Shown here: one piece after another, positions 9,176-18,654 of the stretch
Layout of the letters: every line of letters begins with the position of its first letter
Numbering within the stretch: position 1 is the first letter of the stretch
DNA from: Parvularcula lutaonensis
GTDB lineage: Bacteria > Pseudomonadota > Alphaproteobacteria > Caulobacterales > Parvularculaceae
Assembly (NCBI RefSeq): GCF_014651915.1
Contig: NZ_BMXU01000001.1
Location: 1,433,501 to 1,497,500, forward strand
Reading direction: 5' to 3'
DNA: 64,000 nt
Program-made: the position numbers and the translations under genes
Notes under the pieces: model-generated
The model's input: the letters and a program-made list of their open reading frames with translations, nothing else
The model's database searches: none
Told to the model about the DNA's origin: nothing

Positions 9176-10123
9176 ATGGCTGACCAGCAACCCCTCGCCG
9201 TTCCCTGGGACCGCAAGCCCGAACCCGACGAGGTGATGGGCTCCGCCGACTTGGGTGGCAAGCGCGCCATCGTGACCGGCGGCTATTCCGGCATCGGGTT
9301 CGAAACCGTCAAGGCCCTCGCCGCGCGCGGGATGCACATCATTGTCCCTGCAAGAAGCCGTCAGAAGGCGGAGGATGCCCTGAGGGCCTTCGATAACGTG
9401 ACGGTGGCGGACATGGACCTTGCCGACCTTGCCTCCGTCCGGAAGTTTGCACGCGATTTCGGGGACCGGCCTCTCGATCTCCTCATCAACAATGCGGGGA
9501 TCATGGTGCCGCCGCTCGAGCGTGTCGGGCCGGGATGGGAAAGCCAGTTCGGCATCAACCACATGGGCCATTTCCTCCTGACGAAGGAACTCCTGCCTTC
9601 GCTGCGCAAGGCGGACAGTCCCCGCGTCGTCGCGCTTTCCTCGCTCGCCCACCGCATCTCGCCCATCCGCTGGGATGACCCGCAGTTCGAAAATACCACC
9701 TATGAGAAATGGGTGGCCTACGGACAGTCCAAGACCGCCAACGCGCTCTTCGCCAGCGCCCTCGATTCCCGCGAAGACGGCATCCTCGCCTTCTCGGTGC
9801 ATCCCGGCGGCATCATGACCGATCTCCAGCGCCACATGACGAAAGAGGAGCAGGTTGCCCGTGGCTGGCTCAACGAGGACGGCTCCATGCCCGAAGCCGT
9901 GAAGGCCTTCTTCAAGACCCCGGCCCAGGGGGCCTCGACGACCCTCTGGTGCGCCACCTCCGAAATGCTCGAAGGCCATGGCGGGGTTTACTGCGAGGAC
10001 TGCAACATCGCAGCGCTCGTTCCCGATGACGACGAGGGTTTCTTCGGTGTCAGGAGCTGGGCCTGCTCTGACGAGGAAGCGGCAAGGCTCTGGGACTTTT
10101 CCGAGGGGCTTCTCGCAAGCTGA
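9176..10123 (+). CDS. Short-chain dehydrogenase/reductase
   Basis: 315 residues. The classical SDR features are the cofactor loop T-G-G-Y-S-G-I-G at 34-41, N-N-A-G at 105-108, Ser155/156 and catalytic Y182-x3-K186 in A-Y-G-Q-S-K. It resembles the retinol-dehydrogenase/WW-domain-oxidoreductase-like branch acting on unknown alcohols or ketones. Start chosen at the ATG preceded by acggagaat; a longer frame from 9116 adds 20 unlikely residues. It sits between phoH and ybeY, interrupting that conserved pair. Confidence 0.92.
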   Translation: MADQQPLAVPWDRKPEPDEVMGSADLGGKRAIVTGGYSGIGFETVKALAARGMHIIVPARSRQKAEDALRAFDNVTVADMDLADLASVRKFARDFGDRPLDLLINNAGIMVPPLERVGPGWESQFGINHMGHFLLTKELLPSLRKADSPRVVALSSLAHRISPIRWDDPQFENTTYEKWVAYGQSKTANALFASALDSREDGILAFSVHPGGIMTDLQRHMTKEEQVARGWLNEDGSMPEAVKAFFKTPAQGASTTLWCATSEMLEGHGGVYCEDCNIAALVPDDDEGFFGVRSWACSDEEAARLWDFSEGLLAS

Positions 10124-10162
10124 CCCTATCCTCGCGTGCCTGGCCGTGGCATAGGCGCGCGC

Positions 10163-10648
10163 GTGAGTATCGACATCATCATCGCCGACAAAGCATGGGA
10201 GAACCTTGGGCCGGAGGCCCTTGCGGAACGCTGCCTCGAGGCGGTCAGGCTGGAGACTGCCGACCCCGCCCTCGCGAGGTCTGTCTCCGCCCTCTTCACC
10301 TCCGACGAGGAGGTCCAGGCCCTCAACGCCGAATGGCGCGGCAAGGACAAGGCCACCAACGTTCTCTCGTTCCCAGCCGAGGAGATTCCCGGATTACCGG
10401 ACGAAGCCCAGCCTCTGGGCGATCTTGCGCTGGCCTCTGGTGTATGTGCCCGCGAAGCGACGGAAAAAGGCATCGCCCTTGGCGATCATGCAGCGCACCT
10501 GATCGTTCATGGTCTTTTGCATCTCCTCGGCTATGATCATATCGGCGAGGACGAGGCCGAGGTCATGGAGGACCTCGAACGGCGCGTGCTCGCGCGACTG
10601 GGTATCGGCGATCCCTATGCCGAGACGCCCGGCCATCGATGGAGTTGA
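10163..10648 (+). CDS. ybeY: Endoribonuclease YbeY (rRNA maturation factor)
   Basis: 161 residues from a GTG start; an upstream in-frame GTG at 10136 would add nine residues, but family members begin at the I-D-I-I-I strand. The zinc site is clear: [15 protein letters not shown] (pattern H-x3-H-x5-H with three His ligands). [14 protein letters not shown] is the other family signature. YbeY processes the 3' end of 16S rRNA and takes part in 70S quality control. The stop overlaps the possible upstream start of the CBS-domain protein. Confidence 0.96.
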   Translation: MSIDIIIADKAWENLGPEALAERCLEAVRLETADPALARSVSALFTSDEEVQALNAEWRGKDKATNVLSFPAEEIPGLPDEAQPLGDLALASGVCAREATEKGIALGDHAAHLIVHGLLHLLGYDHIGEDEAEVMEDLERRVLARLGIGDPYAETPGHRWS

Positions 10649-10650
10649 CC

Positions 10651-11586
10651 ATGCCCGACGGCTCTGAGCCGTCTCAGTTCGCCGCTCCTGCGGCGCTGCC
10701 CGACGACGCCCCCAAGGGGCAGACCGAAGAACCCCGATCTTCTGACACCGATCAGCGCGGCTTCCGCCTGAGCGGCCTGTTCCGCCGCCGGAACGGCAAT
10801 GGGAACGGCAGCACGATCGACCCGACCAACGGGCGCGAGCGCGACCTGTCGGCTTCGGAGAAAGCGATGATCGAGCGGGTCGTTGCCCTCGAAAGCATCC
10901 GTGTCGGCGATGTCGCCATCCCCCGTGCCGACATCATTGCCATCGAGGTGGAGAGTTCGATCAGTGAAGCCCTGATCACCTTCGCCGAGGCCGGGCACTC
11001 ACGCCTGCCGGTCTACCGCGGCGATCTCGATGATCCCGTCGGCTTCATCCACATCAAGGACATCGTCGCCGTCGTGGCCAAGGACCTGCCCGCCGAAGAG
11101 CAGCCGCCCCTCGACGCCCTGATCCGCAAGCTTCTCTATGCGCCGCCATCCATGCCGGTAGCGGACCTCCTCCTGCGCATGCAGGCCCAACGGATCCACA
11201 TGGCGCTCGTGATCGACGAGTTCGGCGGCACTGATGGCCTCGTCACCATCGAGGACCTGATCGAAGAGATCGTCGGTGACATTCGCGACGAGCATGACGA
11301 CGCTGAAGAAATGCTCCTGCAGCAAACCCCGGGCGGGCGTTGGGACTGCGATGCCCGCGTCGAACTCGCAGACCTCGCGGAGCGCCTGGGCGTCGACCTG
11401 AGGCTCGATGACGAGGACGCTGACACCCTTGGCGGTCTCGTTTTCAGTCTCGCGGGCCGCGTTCCGCTGCGCGGCGAGGTGATCCCCCACCCTGCAGGCC
11501 ATGAGTTCGAGCTCGCGGAGGCGGATCCTCGCCGCGTGCATCGGGTCCTCATCCGTCTCGCTCCCGGAACCCATTCCGAGGCGTGA
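10651..11586 (+). CDS. CorC/hemolysin-type CBS-domain protein
   Basis: 311 residues; an alternative ATG at 10639 overlaps the ybeY stop. The N-terminal 75 residues are low-complexity and polar. Two CBS motifs follow (about 85-145 and 150-205, with H-S-R-L-P-V-Y and H-M-A-L-V-I-D-E-F-G-G-T-D-G), then the CorC_HlyC C-terminal domain. There are no membrane helices. Family members are linked to Mg/Co efflux; the direct function is unsettled. Its stop overlaps the lnt start (GTGA), as in the conserved ybeY-corC-lnt order. Confidence 0.93.
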   Translation: MPDGSEPSQFAAPAALPDDAPKGQTEEPRSSDTDQRGFRLSGLFRRRNGNGNGSTIDPTNGRERDLSASEKAMIERVVALESIRVGDVAIPRADIIAIEVESSISEALITFAEAGHSRLPVYRGDLDDPVGFIHIKDIVAVVAKDLPAEEQPPLDALIRKLLYAPPSMPVADLLLRMQAQRIHMALVIDEFGGTDGLVTIEDLIEEIVGDIRDEHDDAEEMLLQQTPGGRWDCDARVELADLAERLGVDLRLDDEDADTLGGLVFSLAGRVPLRGEVIPHPAGHEFELAEADPRRVHRVLIRLAPGTHSEA

Positions 11587-13262
11587 AGGGGATCAGACAA
11601 GCGTTGGCGGGGCTGTCCGAGATTTCCGCCCTCACAGGCTGGCGCCGTTTCGCCGTGGCCGCAGGGTTCGGCGGGCTCAGCGCCCTCGCCTTCGCGCCTT
11701 TGCGGTTCTGGCCGCTCCTCGCCATCGGCCTCTCCGGGCTGGCGCTCCTGCTTGAAGGCTCCCTGTCCCAGGCAAAGCCGAAATGGAGCGCGTTCGTCAC
11801 CGGGCTCGCCTTCGGCACTCTCTATTTCGCACTCAGCATGTTCTGGCTGGCCAACGCCTTTCTCGTGCAGGCGGATGCCTTTGGCTGGATGATTCCGATC
11901 GTCCTGCCGCTGTTCTTCGCTTTCCTCGGCCTGTTCTTCGCGGGGGCGAGCGTTGTTCACGTCTGGATCAGGCAGCGGGTGCCCCTCGACGGACCGGCAG
12001 CATTGCTGCCGCTGGTGATCGGGCTTGCCGGCTTCGAATGGCTCCGCGGCCATATTCTCACCGGGCTGCCGTGGAACCTGTTTGCGCAGTCCGTGGCTGG
12101 GAGCACCCTGCTTCTCCAGCCCTTGGCCGCGATCGGACCCTATGGCTACGGGCTTGTCCTTCTGATCCTCTACCTCTCCCCTGCAGCGGCGATGCTGCAC
12201 CCCGCCCAGGCCAGGCGGGTCGGGCTCGGTGCCGGAGCCCTCGCTTCGGTCATCGTCGGTTTCGGGGCTATCCGCCTCGCGCTCCTCCCGCCGACGCTCC
12301 GTGATGACGTGCGCACGGTCATCGTGCAGCCGAATGTGGCCCAGCGCGACAAGCTCGATGCCCAGAAGCGGGTCCAGGCCCTGCGCCGGTCCCTCGAAAT
12401 GACCGTGCGGGCCGCCTCGGAGGCCCCGTCCGGCGTCACGCAATACGCCGTCTGGCCGGAAAACGCCTATCCCCTGCTCAGCCGCATCCCCGACTTCAGC
12501 CCGATCCTGAGCGAGCAGATGCCGCCGGAAAGCTATCTCGTTTCGGGAACGATCCGTTCGGTCGAGGAAGGCTACACCAACGGACTCGAAGTCTACGGCC
12601 CCGCAGGGGCAGGCGCGCCAATGGTCGCGACCTATGACAAGCACCATCTCGTCCCCTTCGGTGAGACCCTTCCCTTCTACGGCGCCCTCAAGGCCCTCGG
12701 CCTTGCGACCCTCAGCCCGGTTGGCGATGGCGGCTTCATTCCCGGCCAGGGTCCCACACGTCTCGAGCTAGGCCCCGCGCCCTTCGCGCCGCTGATCTGC
12801 TACGAGGATATCTTCCCCGGAGAGCTCTATCCCCGCGGGGAGAGACCCGAATGGCTGACGGTCGTCACCAATGACGCCTGGTTCGGCGATAATGCAGGGC
12901 CGATGCAGCACCTCGACATTGCCCGTATGCGCGCGGTGGAGACGGGACTGCCCGTGGCCCGCTCGGCCAATACAGGCATTTCGGCGCTGATTGATGCTGA
13001 AGGGCGCATCCTGCACAGCCTGCCGCTTTACGAACCCGGTGTTATCACGGCCAAACTGCCGGTCGCCCGTCCCCCAACCCTTTATTCACGTAGCGGAGAC
13101 TTGATCTTTTTCGCGACGTTAAGCTTTATCACGTTGATGGTTGTCCGAGGGACGCTGCAAGGCAGGATTGCAAAGGGCAACCTAGGCGAGCCGCAGGGAA
13201 GCAAAACACGTGGAAAAGAAATCCGCAGCGCCGGAGAACAAGCGCGCACCACACCCGATTGA
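11583..13262 (+). CDS. lnt: Apolipoprotein N-acyltransferase Lnt
   Basis: 559 residues, GTG start overlapping the corC stop. Six or so N-terminal helices (about 22-235) are followed by a periplasmic nitrilase domain with the catalytic triad E293 (V-W-P-E-N-A-Y), K353 (Y-D-K-H-H-L-V-P-F-G-E) and C406 (L-I-C-Y-E-D). A final helix lies near 505-525. It adds the third acyl chain to lipoproteins, of which several are encoded in this window. The 3' end overlaps the XRE regulator gene by 53 bp. Confidence 0.96.
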   Translation: MKGIRQALAGLSEISALTGWRRFAVAAGFGGLSALAFAPLRFWPLLAIGLSGLALLLEGSLSQAKPKWSAFVTGLAFGTLYFALSMFWLANAFLVQADAFGWMIPIVLPLFFAFLGLFFAGASVVHVWIRQRVPLDGPAALLPLVIGLAGFEWLRGHILTGLPWNLFAQSVAGSTLLLQPLAAIGPYGYGLVLLILYLSPAAAMLHPAQARRVGLGAGALASVIVGFGAIRLALLPPTLRDDVRTVIVQPNVAQRDKLDAQKRVQALRRSLEMTVRAASEAPSGVTQYAVWPENAYPLLSRIPDFSPILSEQMPPESYLVSGTIRSVEEGYTNGLEVYGPAGAGAPMVATYDKHHLVPFGETLPFYGALKALGLATLSPVGDGGFIPGQGPTRLELGPAPFAPLICYEDIFPGELYPRGERPEWLTVVTNDAWFGDNAGPMQHLDIARMRAVETGLPVARSANTGISALIDAEGRILHSLPLYEPGVITAKLPVARPPTLYSRSGDLIFFATLSFITLMVVRGTLQGRIAKGNLGEPQGSKTRGKEIRSAGEQARTTPD

Positions 13263-13671
13263 CGTCCATGTCGGGAGCCGGGTCCGCCTGCGCCGCATGA
13301 TGCAGGGCATCAGTCAGGACAAGCTGGGCGAAGAACTCGGCCTGACCTTCCAGCAGATCCAGAAATACGAAAAGGGCGTCAACCGGATCGGCGCGAGCCG
13401 CCTTTACAAAATCGCCCGCATTCTCGATGTCCCCGTCCAGTTCTTCTACGACGATTATGGAGATGGCCCCGAAACGCTGATCGGCTTTGCCGAGACCCAG
13501 CGTAACCTTGGTGGCCCGGAGAAGGACGATCGCGCCGATTTCCTCGCGACGCTTTCGACCCCGGAAGGGATGCAGCTCTGCCGCGCCTTCGCCAAGATCA
13601 AGGACTATCAGGTCCGGCGCCGGGTCCTCGACCTCGTGAAAACACTGGGCGAGGAAGCCGAGAACGCCTGA
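13210..13671 (+). CDS. XRE-family transcriptional regulator
   Basis: 153 residues, GTG start with agggaag 7-13 bp upstream, lying inside the end of lnt. The HTH_3 domain spans about residues 20-77 (V-R-L-R-R-M-M-Q-G-I-S-Q-D-K-L-G, F-Q-Q-I-Q-K-Y-E-K-G-V-N-R-I). The C-terminal helical region is typical of the short alphaproteobacterial regulators encoded next to lnt and metK. The target genes are not known from the sequence. In many alphaproteobacteria metK follows directly; here putA and a DUF486 gene come between. Confidence 0.93.
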   Translation: MEKKSAAPENKRAPHPIDVHVGSRVRLRRMMQGISQDKLGEELGLTFQQIQKYEKGVNRIGASRLYKIARILDVPVQFFYDDYGDGPETLIGFAETQRNLGGPEKDDRADFLATLSTPEGMQLCRAFAKIKDYQVRRRVLDLVKTLGEEAENA

Positions 13672-13711
13672 CCCGCAAGTTCACGACGACTTCGGAAGAC
13701 AAAAGCTTCGA

Positions 13712-13754
13712 GACCTCCTAGGGCTGGCCCAACGCCGTCATCCCCCAGGAGGTC
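13712..13754 (+). promoter_or_regulatory. Inverted repeat that masks the putA ribosome binding site
   Basis: GACCTCCT at 13712-13719 pairs perfectly with AGGAGGTC at 13747-13754. The stem extends by three more pairs (GGG at 13721-13723 with CCC at 13743-13745) past one A/C mismatch, leaving a loop of about 19 nt. The right arm contains the putA Shine-Dalgarno AGGAGG, three bases before the ATG at 13758. As RNA it would hide the ribosome binding site; as DNA it could be a dyad operator. The pairing is seen; the regulatory role is inferred. Confidence 0.6.
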
Positions 13755-13757
13755 AGC

Positions 13758-16700
13758 ATGCTCGATTTTCGACCCCATAACCTAGGATTTTCGGAACCTT
13801 ATGCCGAGGCCGACGAGACCGTCGTCCCGCGCCTCATGCTGGCTGCCGCCAGCGCCGACAGGGTTCACGGCAAGGCTGCCAGGACTGCTGGCCAGCTGAT
13901 CGAGGGCATTCGCAAGCGGACCCGCGGCGGCGCCAATCTCGATGCCTTCCTCCGCGAATACGGGCTTTCGACCAAGGAGGGCCTCGCCCTCATGGTCATG
14001 GCCGAAGCGCTCCTGCGCGTCCCGGACGCCGCGACTCAGGACCGGCTGATCGAGGACAAGATCGCCGCCGGCGACTGGGTCCAGAACGACAAGAAATCCG
14101 ACTCGATGTTCGTGGCCGCGGCGGCCTGGGGCCTCGGCCTGACCAACCGGGTCATCCGGCCGGGGGAGACGCCGCAGAACACGCTCCAGAACCTCGTCAA
14201 ACGCCTCGGCATGCCGACGGTGCGCATGGGCGTGCGTCAGGCGATGGGTTATCTCGGGCACCAGTTCGTCCTTGGCCAGACGATCGAGGAAGCCCTCAAG
14301 CGCGCCAAGAAGGAAGAGCGCGACGGCTATCGCTTCTCCTATGACATGCTGGGCGAGGGTGCGCGGACGGTTGCCGACGCCGACCGCTATTTCAAAGCCT
14401 ATCACGACGCCATCGAAGCGATCGGCAAGGCCGATACAAAGAACAGCGGCCCGAAGAGCCGCGGCATCTCGGTGAAGCTCTCGGCTCTCAATCCGAACTA
14501 CCATCCCCGCCATTGGGACGAGGCGGTCGCAGACCTGGCGCCGAAGCTTTTCGAACTTGCCCGCGCCGCCAGGGCCCATGACCTCAACATGACCGTCGAT
14601 GCCGAAGAGGCCGAACGCCTCGAAATGTCCCTCGACATCATCCGGCGGGTGTATACGGATGACAGCCTGCGCGGCTGGGGCGGGTTCGGCCTCGCCGTGC
14701 AGGCCTACCAGAAACGCGCCATGGCGGTCTGCAACTGGGCCGCCGACCTCGCAGAAGAGATGAACGGCCATATGATGGTCCGCCTCGTCAAGGGCGCTTA
14801 CTGGGATACGGAGATCAAGGTCGCACAGACCCAGGGCATCCAGGACTTTCCCGTCTTTACACGGAAGGCTGCGACCGATCTTTCCTATATCGCGTGCGCA
14901 TCCAGGCTCCTCGACGTCGCGCCGCGCGTCTACCCGCAGTTTGCGACCCACAACGCCCTTACTTGCGCGACCATCATCGAAATGGCCCACGCCAAGAACT
15001 CGCCCAAGGACTTTGAATTCCAGCGCCTCCACGGCATGGGCGAAAGCCTCTACGAGCAGATTTCCGAGCAGGGCCTGATGACCGATCGCGGCGCGGAGAA
15101 ATATCCGTGCAGGATCTATGCGCCGGTCGGCGGGCACCGCGACCTTCTCGCCTATCTCGTCCGTAGGCTGCTGGAGAACGGCGCCAATAGCTCCTTCGTG
15201 GCGCAGGTCCATGACGACACGGTTTCGGACGACCGGCTGCTCGAGCAGCCCAAGGCCCGCCTCGAGCGCCTTGGCGGGTTCCGCCACGCGTCGATCCTGC
15301 GCCCGCCGCAGATTTTCGGGGACCGGCTGAACTCCTCGGGCATCGCCTTTGGCGACAGCATGGCGCTGGCCGAACTCTTGGAGGGCATGAAGCAGGCAGA
15401 CCTTGGCAAGCCGGAGCTCGCCTCGGTCATCGGTGGCCGGGCGGTCGCAGGCCCGCAGCGCCGCGACCTGACCAGCCCCGTCAACCGCGGAGCGATCGCC
15501 ACCGTCGCGGAAGGCGACGAAGCCATCGCCGCGCAGGCTGTCGATGCGGCGGCGGAAGGCTTCGAAGAGTGGAATGACACCCCGGTCGAAGCCCGCGCCC
15601 TCGCCCTCGAACGGGCCGCCGACCTGATCGAGGTGAACCGCAACCGCCTGATGGCGATCCTCGCCAAGGAAGCGGGCAAGAACCTCGAGGACGGCATTGC
15701 CGAAATCCGCGAGGCGGTCGATTTCTGCCGCTACTACGCCAAGGAAGCCCGCCGCCATTTCGTCCCCCAGCCCCTGCCTGGCCCTGTGGGCGAAGAGAAC
15801 CAACTCCGGCTCGAAGGCCGCGGTGTCTTTGCCGCCATCGCCCCGTGGAACTTCCCCCTCGCAATCTTCATGGGTCAGGTCACGGCGGCCCTCGCTGCGG
15901 GCAATTCCGTAGTAGCGAAGCCAGCGGAGCAAACACCGTGGATCGCGGCGGAAGCGGTCAGCATCCTGCACGAAGCAGGCGTTCCGGCCTCGGCCTGCCA
16001 ACTGCTTCTCGGTGACGGCGCGGTCGGCAAGGCCATGCTGGACCATGACAGGATTGCCGGCGTCGTCTTCACTGGCTCGACCCAGACCGCAAAGCTGATC
16101 CAGCGTCAGCTCGCGGACAAACCGGGGCCGATCCTTCCCCTGATCGCCGAGACCGGCGGCGTCAACGCCATGGTTGTCGATGCGACAGCCCTGCCCGAGC
16201 AGGTCACTGACGACGTCGTTGCCTCGGCCTTCCAGTCAGCCGGCCAGCGCTGTTCCGCCCTCCGGGTGCTGTATATCCAGGAAGACGTGGCGGACGGCAT
16301 CATCGAAATGATCAAAGGCCGTGCACAGACGATGACGATGGGCGACCCCGCCCTGCCGACCACCGACATTGGCCCGATCATCGACGAAGAGGCCCGCGCG
16401 AAACTAGAGGACTATGCGAAAAGCCGCAAAGGCCTCGTCTGGAAGGGGGACCCGCCTGAGGGCGGCACGTTCTTCGCGCCGCACATCTTCGAACTCGCTC
16501 CTGATGAAATCCTGATGGAGGAGCATTTCGGCCCCGTCCTCCACATCAAGCGCTTCAAGGCGGGTGCCCTCGACAAGGTCCTGGAGGAGGTCAGGTCCAC
16601 CGGATACGGACTGACCTTCGGCATCCACACGCGGATCACCGATGTCGCCCAGCGACTGGCGGAGGCCGCGCCCGCCGGCAATGTCTACGTCAACCGCAAC

Positions 16701-16877
16701 CAGATCGGCGCCGTTGTCGGCTCGCAGCCTTTCGGCGGGATGGGCCTCTCGGGCACCGGACCAAAGGCAGGAGGGCCGCACTACCTCCTCCGCTTCGCCG
16801 AGGAGCGCGTGATCTCCACCAACACGGCGGCTGCGGGCGGCAACGCCTCGCTCATCGCCATGACGGACGCGGAGTAG
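13758..16877 (+). CDS. putA: Bifunctional proline dehydrogenase / P5C dehydrogenase PutA
   Basis: 1039 residues, the short form without an N-terminal ribbon-helix-helix DNA-binding domain (E. coli PutA is about 1320). The proline dehydrogenase barrel spans about 60-480 (R-L-V-K-G-A-Y-W-D and R-L-L-E-N-G-A-N-S-S-F are FAD/substrate motifs). The aldehyde dehydrogenase domain spans about 560-1030 with E798 (A-E-T-G-G-V-N) and nucleophile C832 (S-A-G-Q-R-C-S-A). It oxidises proline to glutamate with substrate channelling. Lacking its own repressor domain, it needs another control; the hairpin over its ribosome binding site is a candidate. Confidence 0.97.
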   Translation: MLDFRPHNLGFSEPYAEADETVVPRLMLAAASADRVHGKAARTAGQLIEGIRKRTRGGANLDAFLREYGLSTKEGLALMVMAEALLRVPDAATQDRLIEDKIAAGDWVQNDKKSDSMFVAAAAWGLGLTNRVIRPGETPQNTLQNLVKRLGMPTVRMGVRQAMGYLGHQFVLGQTIEEALKRAKKEERDGYRFSYDMLGEGARTVADADRYFKAYHDAIEAIGKADTKNSGPKSRGISVKLSALNPNYHPRHWDEAVADLAPKLFELARAARAHDLNMTVDAEEAERLEMSLDIIRRVYTDDSLRGWGGFGLAVQAYQKRAMAVCNWAADLAEEMNGHMMVRLVKGAYWDTEIKVAQTQGIQDFPVFTRKAATDLSYIACASRLLDVAPRVYPQFATHNALTCATIIEMAHAKNSPKDFEFQRLHGMGESLYEQISEQGLMTDRGAEKYPCRIYAPVGGHRDLLAYLVRRLLENGANSSFVAQVHDDTVSDDRLLEQPKARLERLGGFRHASILRPPQIFGDRLNSSGIAFGDSMALAELLEGMKQADLGKPELASVIGGRAVAGPQRRDLTSPVNRGAIATVAEGDEAIAAQAVDAAAEGFEEWNDTPVEARALALERAADLIEVNRNRLMAILAKEAGKNLEDGIAEIREAVDFCRYYAKEARRHFVPQPLPGPVGEENQLRLEGRGVFAAIAPWNFPLAIFMGQVTAALAAGNSVVAKPAEQTPWIAAEAVSILHEAGVPASACQLLLGDGAVGKAMLDHDRIAGVVFTGSTQTAKLIQRQLADKPGPILPLIAETGGVNAMVVDATALPEQVTDDVVASAFQSAGQRCSALRVLYIQEDVADGIIEMIKGRAQTMTMGDPALPTTDIGPIIDEEARAKLEDYAKSRKGLVWKGDPPEGGTFFAPHIFELAPDEILMEEHFGPVLHIKRFKAGALDKVLEEVRSTGYGLTFGIHTRITDVAQRLAEAAPAGNVYVNRNQIGAVVGSQPFGGMGLSGTGPKAGGPHYLLRFAEERVISTNTAAAGGNASLIAMTDAE

Positions 16878-16955
16878 TCGAGCCTCGCATAGTCCCTCCG
16901 GGGGAACCGATGCCGCGCAGCCCTGTTGGGCGTCGCGCCCCGTCTTCTCCTCGGA

Positions 16956-17321
16956 ATGTCCTCGATACCCGACCTCCAAACTCTCGTTCGCTTTCTGGCG
17001 CCGCCAGTCATGCTGCTGTTCTCCAACATCTTCATGACGGCGGCGTGGTACGGACATCTGCGCTTCAAACATGTGCCGCTGATTCTGGTGATCCTCATCA
17101 GCTGGTCGATTGCCCTCATCGAATATTCGATCGCCGTCCCGGCCAACAGGATCGGTAGCGAGGTCTACCAACCCGCACAGCTCAAGACGATCCAGGAGGT
17201 CGTCACCCTCGCGGTGTTCGTGGTCTTCGCGCATTACTGGCTCGGCGCACCGATCACATGGCAGCACCTGGTCGGCTTCGCCTTCATCGCGATTGGCGCC
17301 GCCTTTGTCTTCAGCGGCTGA
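16956..17321 (+). CDS. DUF486 (DMT-type) small membrane protein
   Basis: 121 residues with four hydrophobic helices. Characteristic DUF486 stretches are N-I-F-M-T-A-A-W-Y-G-H-L, S-W-x-I-A-L-x-E-Y and P-A-N-R-I-G. The family is related to small multidrug-resistance/DMT transporters but has no established substrate. Start set at the ATG giving the family's usual length; an upstream TTG at 16926 is possible. It follows putA by about 80 bp on the same strand. Confidence 0.88.
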   Translation: MSSIPDLQTLVRFLAPPVMLLFSNIFMTAAWYGHLRFKHVPLILVILISWSIALIEYSIAVPANRIGSEVYQPAQLKTIQEVVTLAVFVVFAHYWLGAPITWQHLVGFAFIAIGAAFVFSG

Positions 17322-17425
17322 TCGCCGCCGGGCCGACGGAGGCCTGCACGCAAGGCGCGATCGCTGAATCCGGCCGGGCTCCTCCCAGCGCAGAAGAGAA
17401 CCCTTGCCCTCACCCCCGGGGAAGG

Positions 17426-17446
17426 ACATAAGGCTTTCTTTATATC
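17426..17446. promoter_or_regulatory. Putative methionine/SAH-cycle operator upstream of metK
   Basis: The 20 bases ACATAAGGCTTTCTTTATAT form an imperfect palindrome (ATAA.G....C.TTAT) 20 bp before the metK GTG. As I recall it, the operator of ArsR-type SahR/SamR regulators of alphaproteobacterial methionine genes is close to ACATAAAGATATCTTTATAT. The similarity and position are seen; the regulator is inferred and not encoded in this window. An overlapping promoter is likely but I cannot assign -35/-10 boxes. Confidence 0.55.
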
Positions 17447-17466
17447 GTGATCGAGAGAGCCTGCCC

Positions 17467-18633
17467 GTGACCCGTCAGAACTACCTCTTCACCTCGGAAT
17501 CCGTGTCAGAAGGCCACCCGGACAAGGTTTCCGACCGCATCTCCGACGCCATTGTCGACCTTCACCTGTCGAAGCAGGCCGAGGCGCGCGTCGCGGTCGA
17601 GACCCTGACGACCACCAACCGCGTCGTCCTGGCAGGCGAGACCCGCTGCGAGCCGAAGGTCGAGGCCGAGGAAATGATCGAGACGGCCCGTCGCTGCATC
17701 AGGGAGATCGGCTACGAGCAGGACGGCTTCCACTGGCGGGACACGACGATCGAATGCCACGTCCACGGACAGTCGGCAGAGATCGCCCAGGGCGTGGATG
17801 CCGGCGAGGACAAGGATGAAGGCGCTGGCGACCAAGGCATCATGTTCGGCTTCGCCACCGACGAAACCGAAAACCTGATGCCGGCACCGATCGCCTTCAG
17901 CCACGCCATCGTCAGCGCGCTGGCCGCTGCCCGCCACGCGGGCGAGCGCAAGGAATTCCTGCCTGACGCGAAGAGCCAGGTGACCGTGAAATACGAGGGT
18001 GGCCGCCCCGTCGGCACCACGTCGGTCGTCGTCTCGACCCAGCACATTGACGGCCTCAGCCAGTCCGACGTCAGGGAACTCGTCCGTCCTTACGTCGAGA
18101 AGGCCCTTCCCGAAGGCTGGATGCCGCCGGAGGAAGAGTTCTACGTGAACCCCACCGGCAAGTTCGTGATCGGGGGACCGGATGGCGACGCAGGGCTTAC
18201 TGGCCGCAAGATCATCGTCGACACCTATGGCGGTGCGGCTCCGCATGGCGGCGGCGCGTTCTCGGGCAAGGACCCGACAAAGGTGGACCGCTCGGCCGCC
18301 TATGCCAGCCGCTACCTCGCCAAGAACGTCGTGGCCGCGGGCCTTGCCAAGCGATGCCTGATCCAAGTCAGCTACGCCATCGGCATCGCCAAGCCGCTGT
18401 CCCTCTATGTCGACTTCCAGGGCACGGGCGAGGTCGACGAGAAACAGCTCGAGAACAAGCTCCTCGACATCATGGACCTGACCCCGCGCGGCATCCGCAC
18501 CCATCTGGGCCTCAACAGGCCGATCTATGAGCGCACCGCTGCCTACGGACATTTCGGCCGCACGCCCGACGCCGATGGCGGCTTCTCATGGGAGAAGACC
18601 GACCTTGTGGACGAACTCAAACGCGCCTTCTGA
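17467..18633 (+). CDS. metK: S-adenosylmethionine synthetase
   Basis: 388 residues from the GTG ([20 protein letters not shown]). Visible signatures are G-E-G-H-P-D-K-type N-terminus, [12 protein letters not shown] (ATP/hexapeptide) and [12 protein letters not shown] (P-loop nonapeptide). It makes SAM from ATP and methionine, supplying MiaB, TrmB and HpnH encoded nearby. An upstream TTG at 17404 would add 21 residues running over the putative operator and is unlikely. A strong terminator follows. Confidence 0.96.
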   Translation: MTRQNYLFTSESVSEGHPDKVSDRISDAIVDLHLSKQAEARVAVETLTTTNRVVLAGETRCEPKVEAEEMIETARRCIREIGYEQDGFHWRDTTIECHVHGQSAEIAQGVDAGEDKDEGAGDQGIMFGFATDETENLMPAPIAFSHAIVSALAAARHAGERKEFLPDAKSQVTVKYEGGRPVGTTSVVVSTQHIDGLSQSDVRELVRPYVEKALPEGWMPPEEEFYVNPTGKFVIGGPDGDAGLTGRKIIVDTYGGAAPHGGGAFSGKDPTKVDRSAAYASRYLAKNVVAAGLAKRCLIQVSYAIGIAKPLSLYVDFQGTGEVDEKQLENKLLDIMDLTPRGIRTHLGLNRPIYERTAAYGHFGRTPDADGGFSWEKTDLVDELKRAF

Positions 18634-18654
18634 TTTCGGCGTCATCCCCCAGGC

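Noticed and set aside
13782-16046. A long minus-strand frame opposite putA
   Set aside because: Composition-driven shadow; PutA domains on the plus strand are complete.
17322-17466. SAM riboswitch upstream of metK
   Set aside because: I could not build the pseudoknot of SAM-II or SAM/SAH classes; the palindromic operator explains the conserved-looking bases better.
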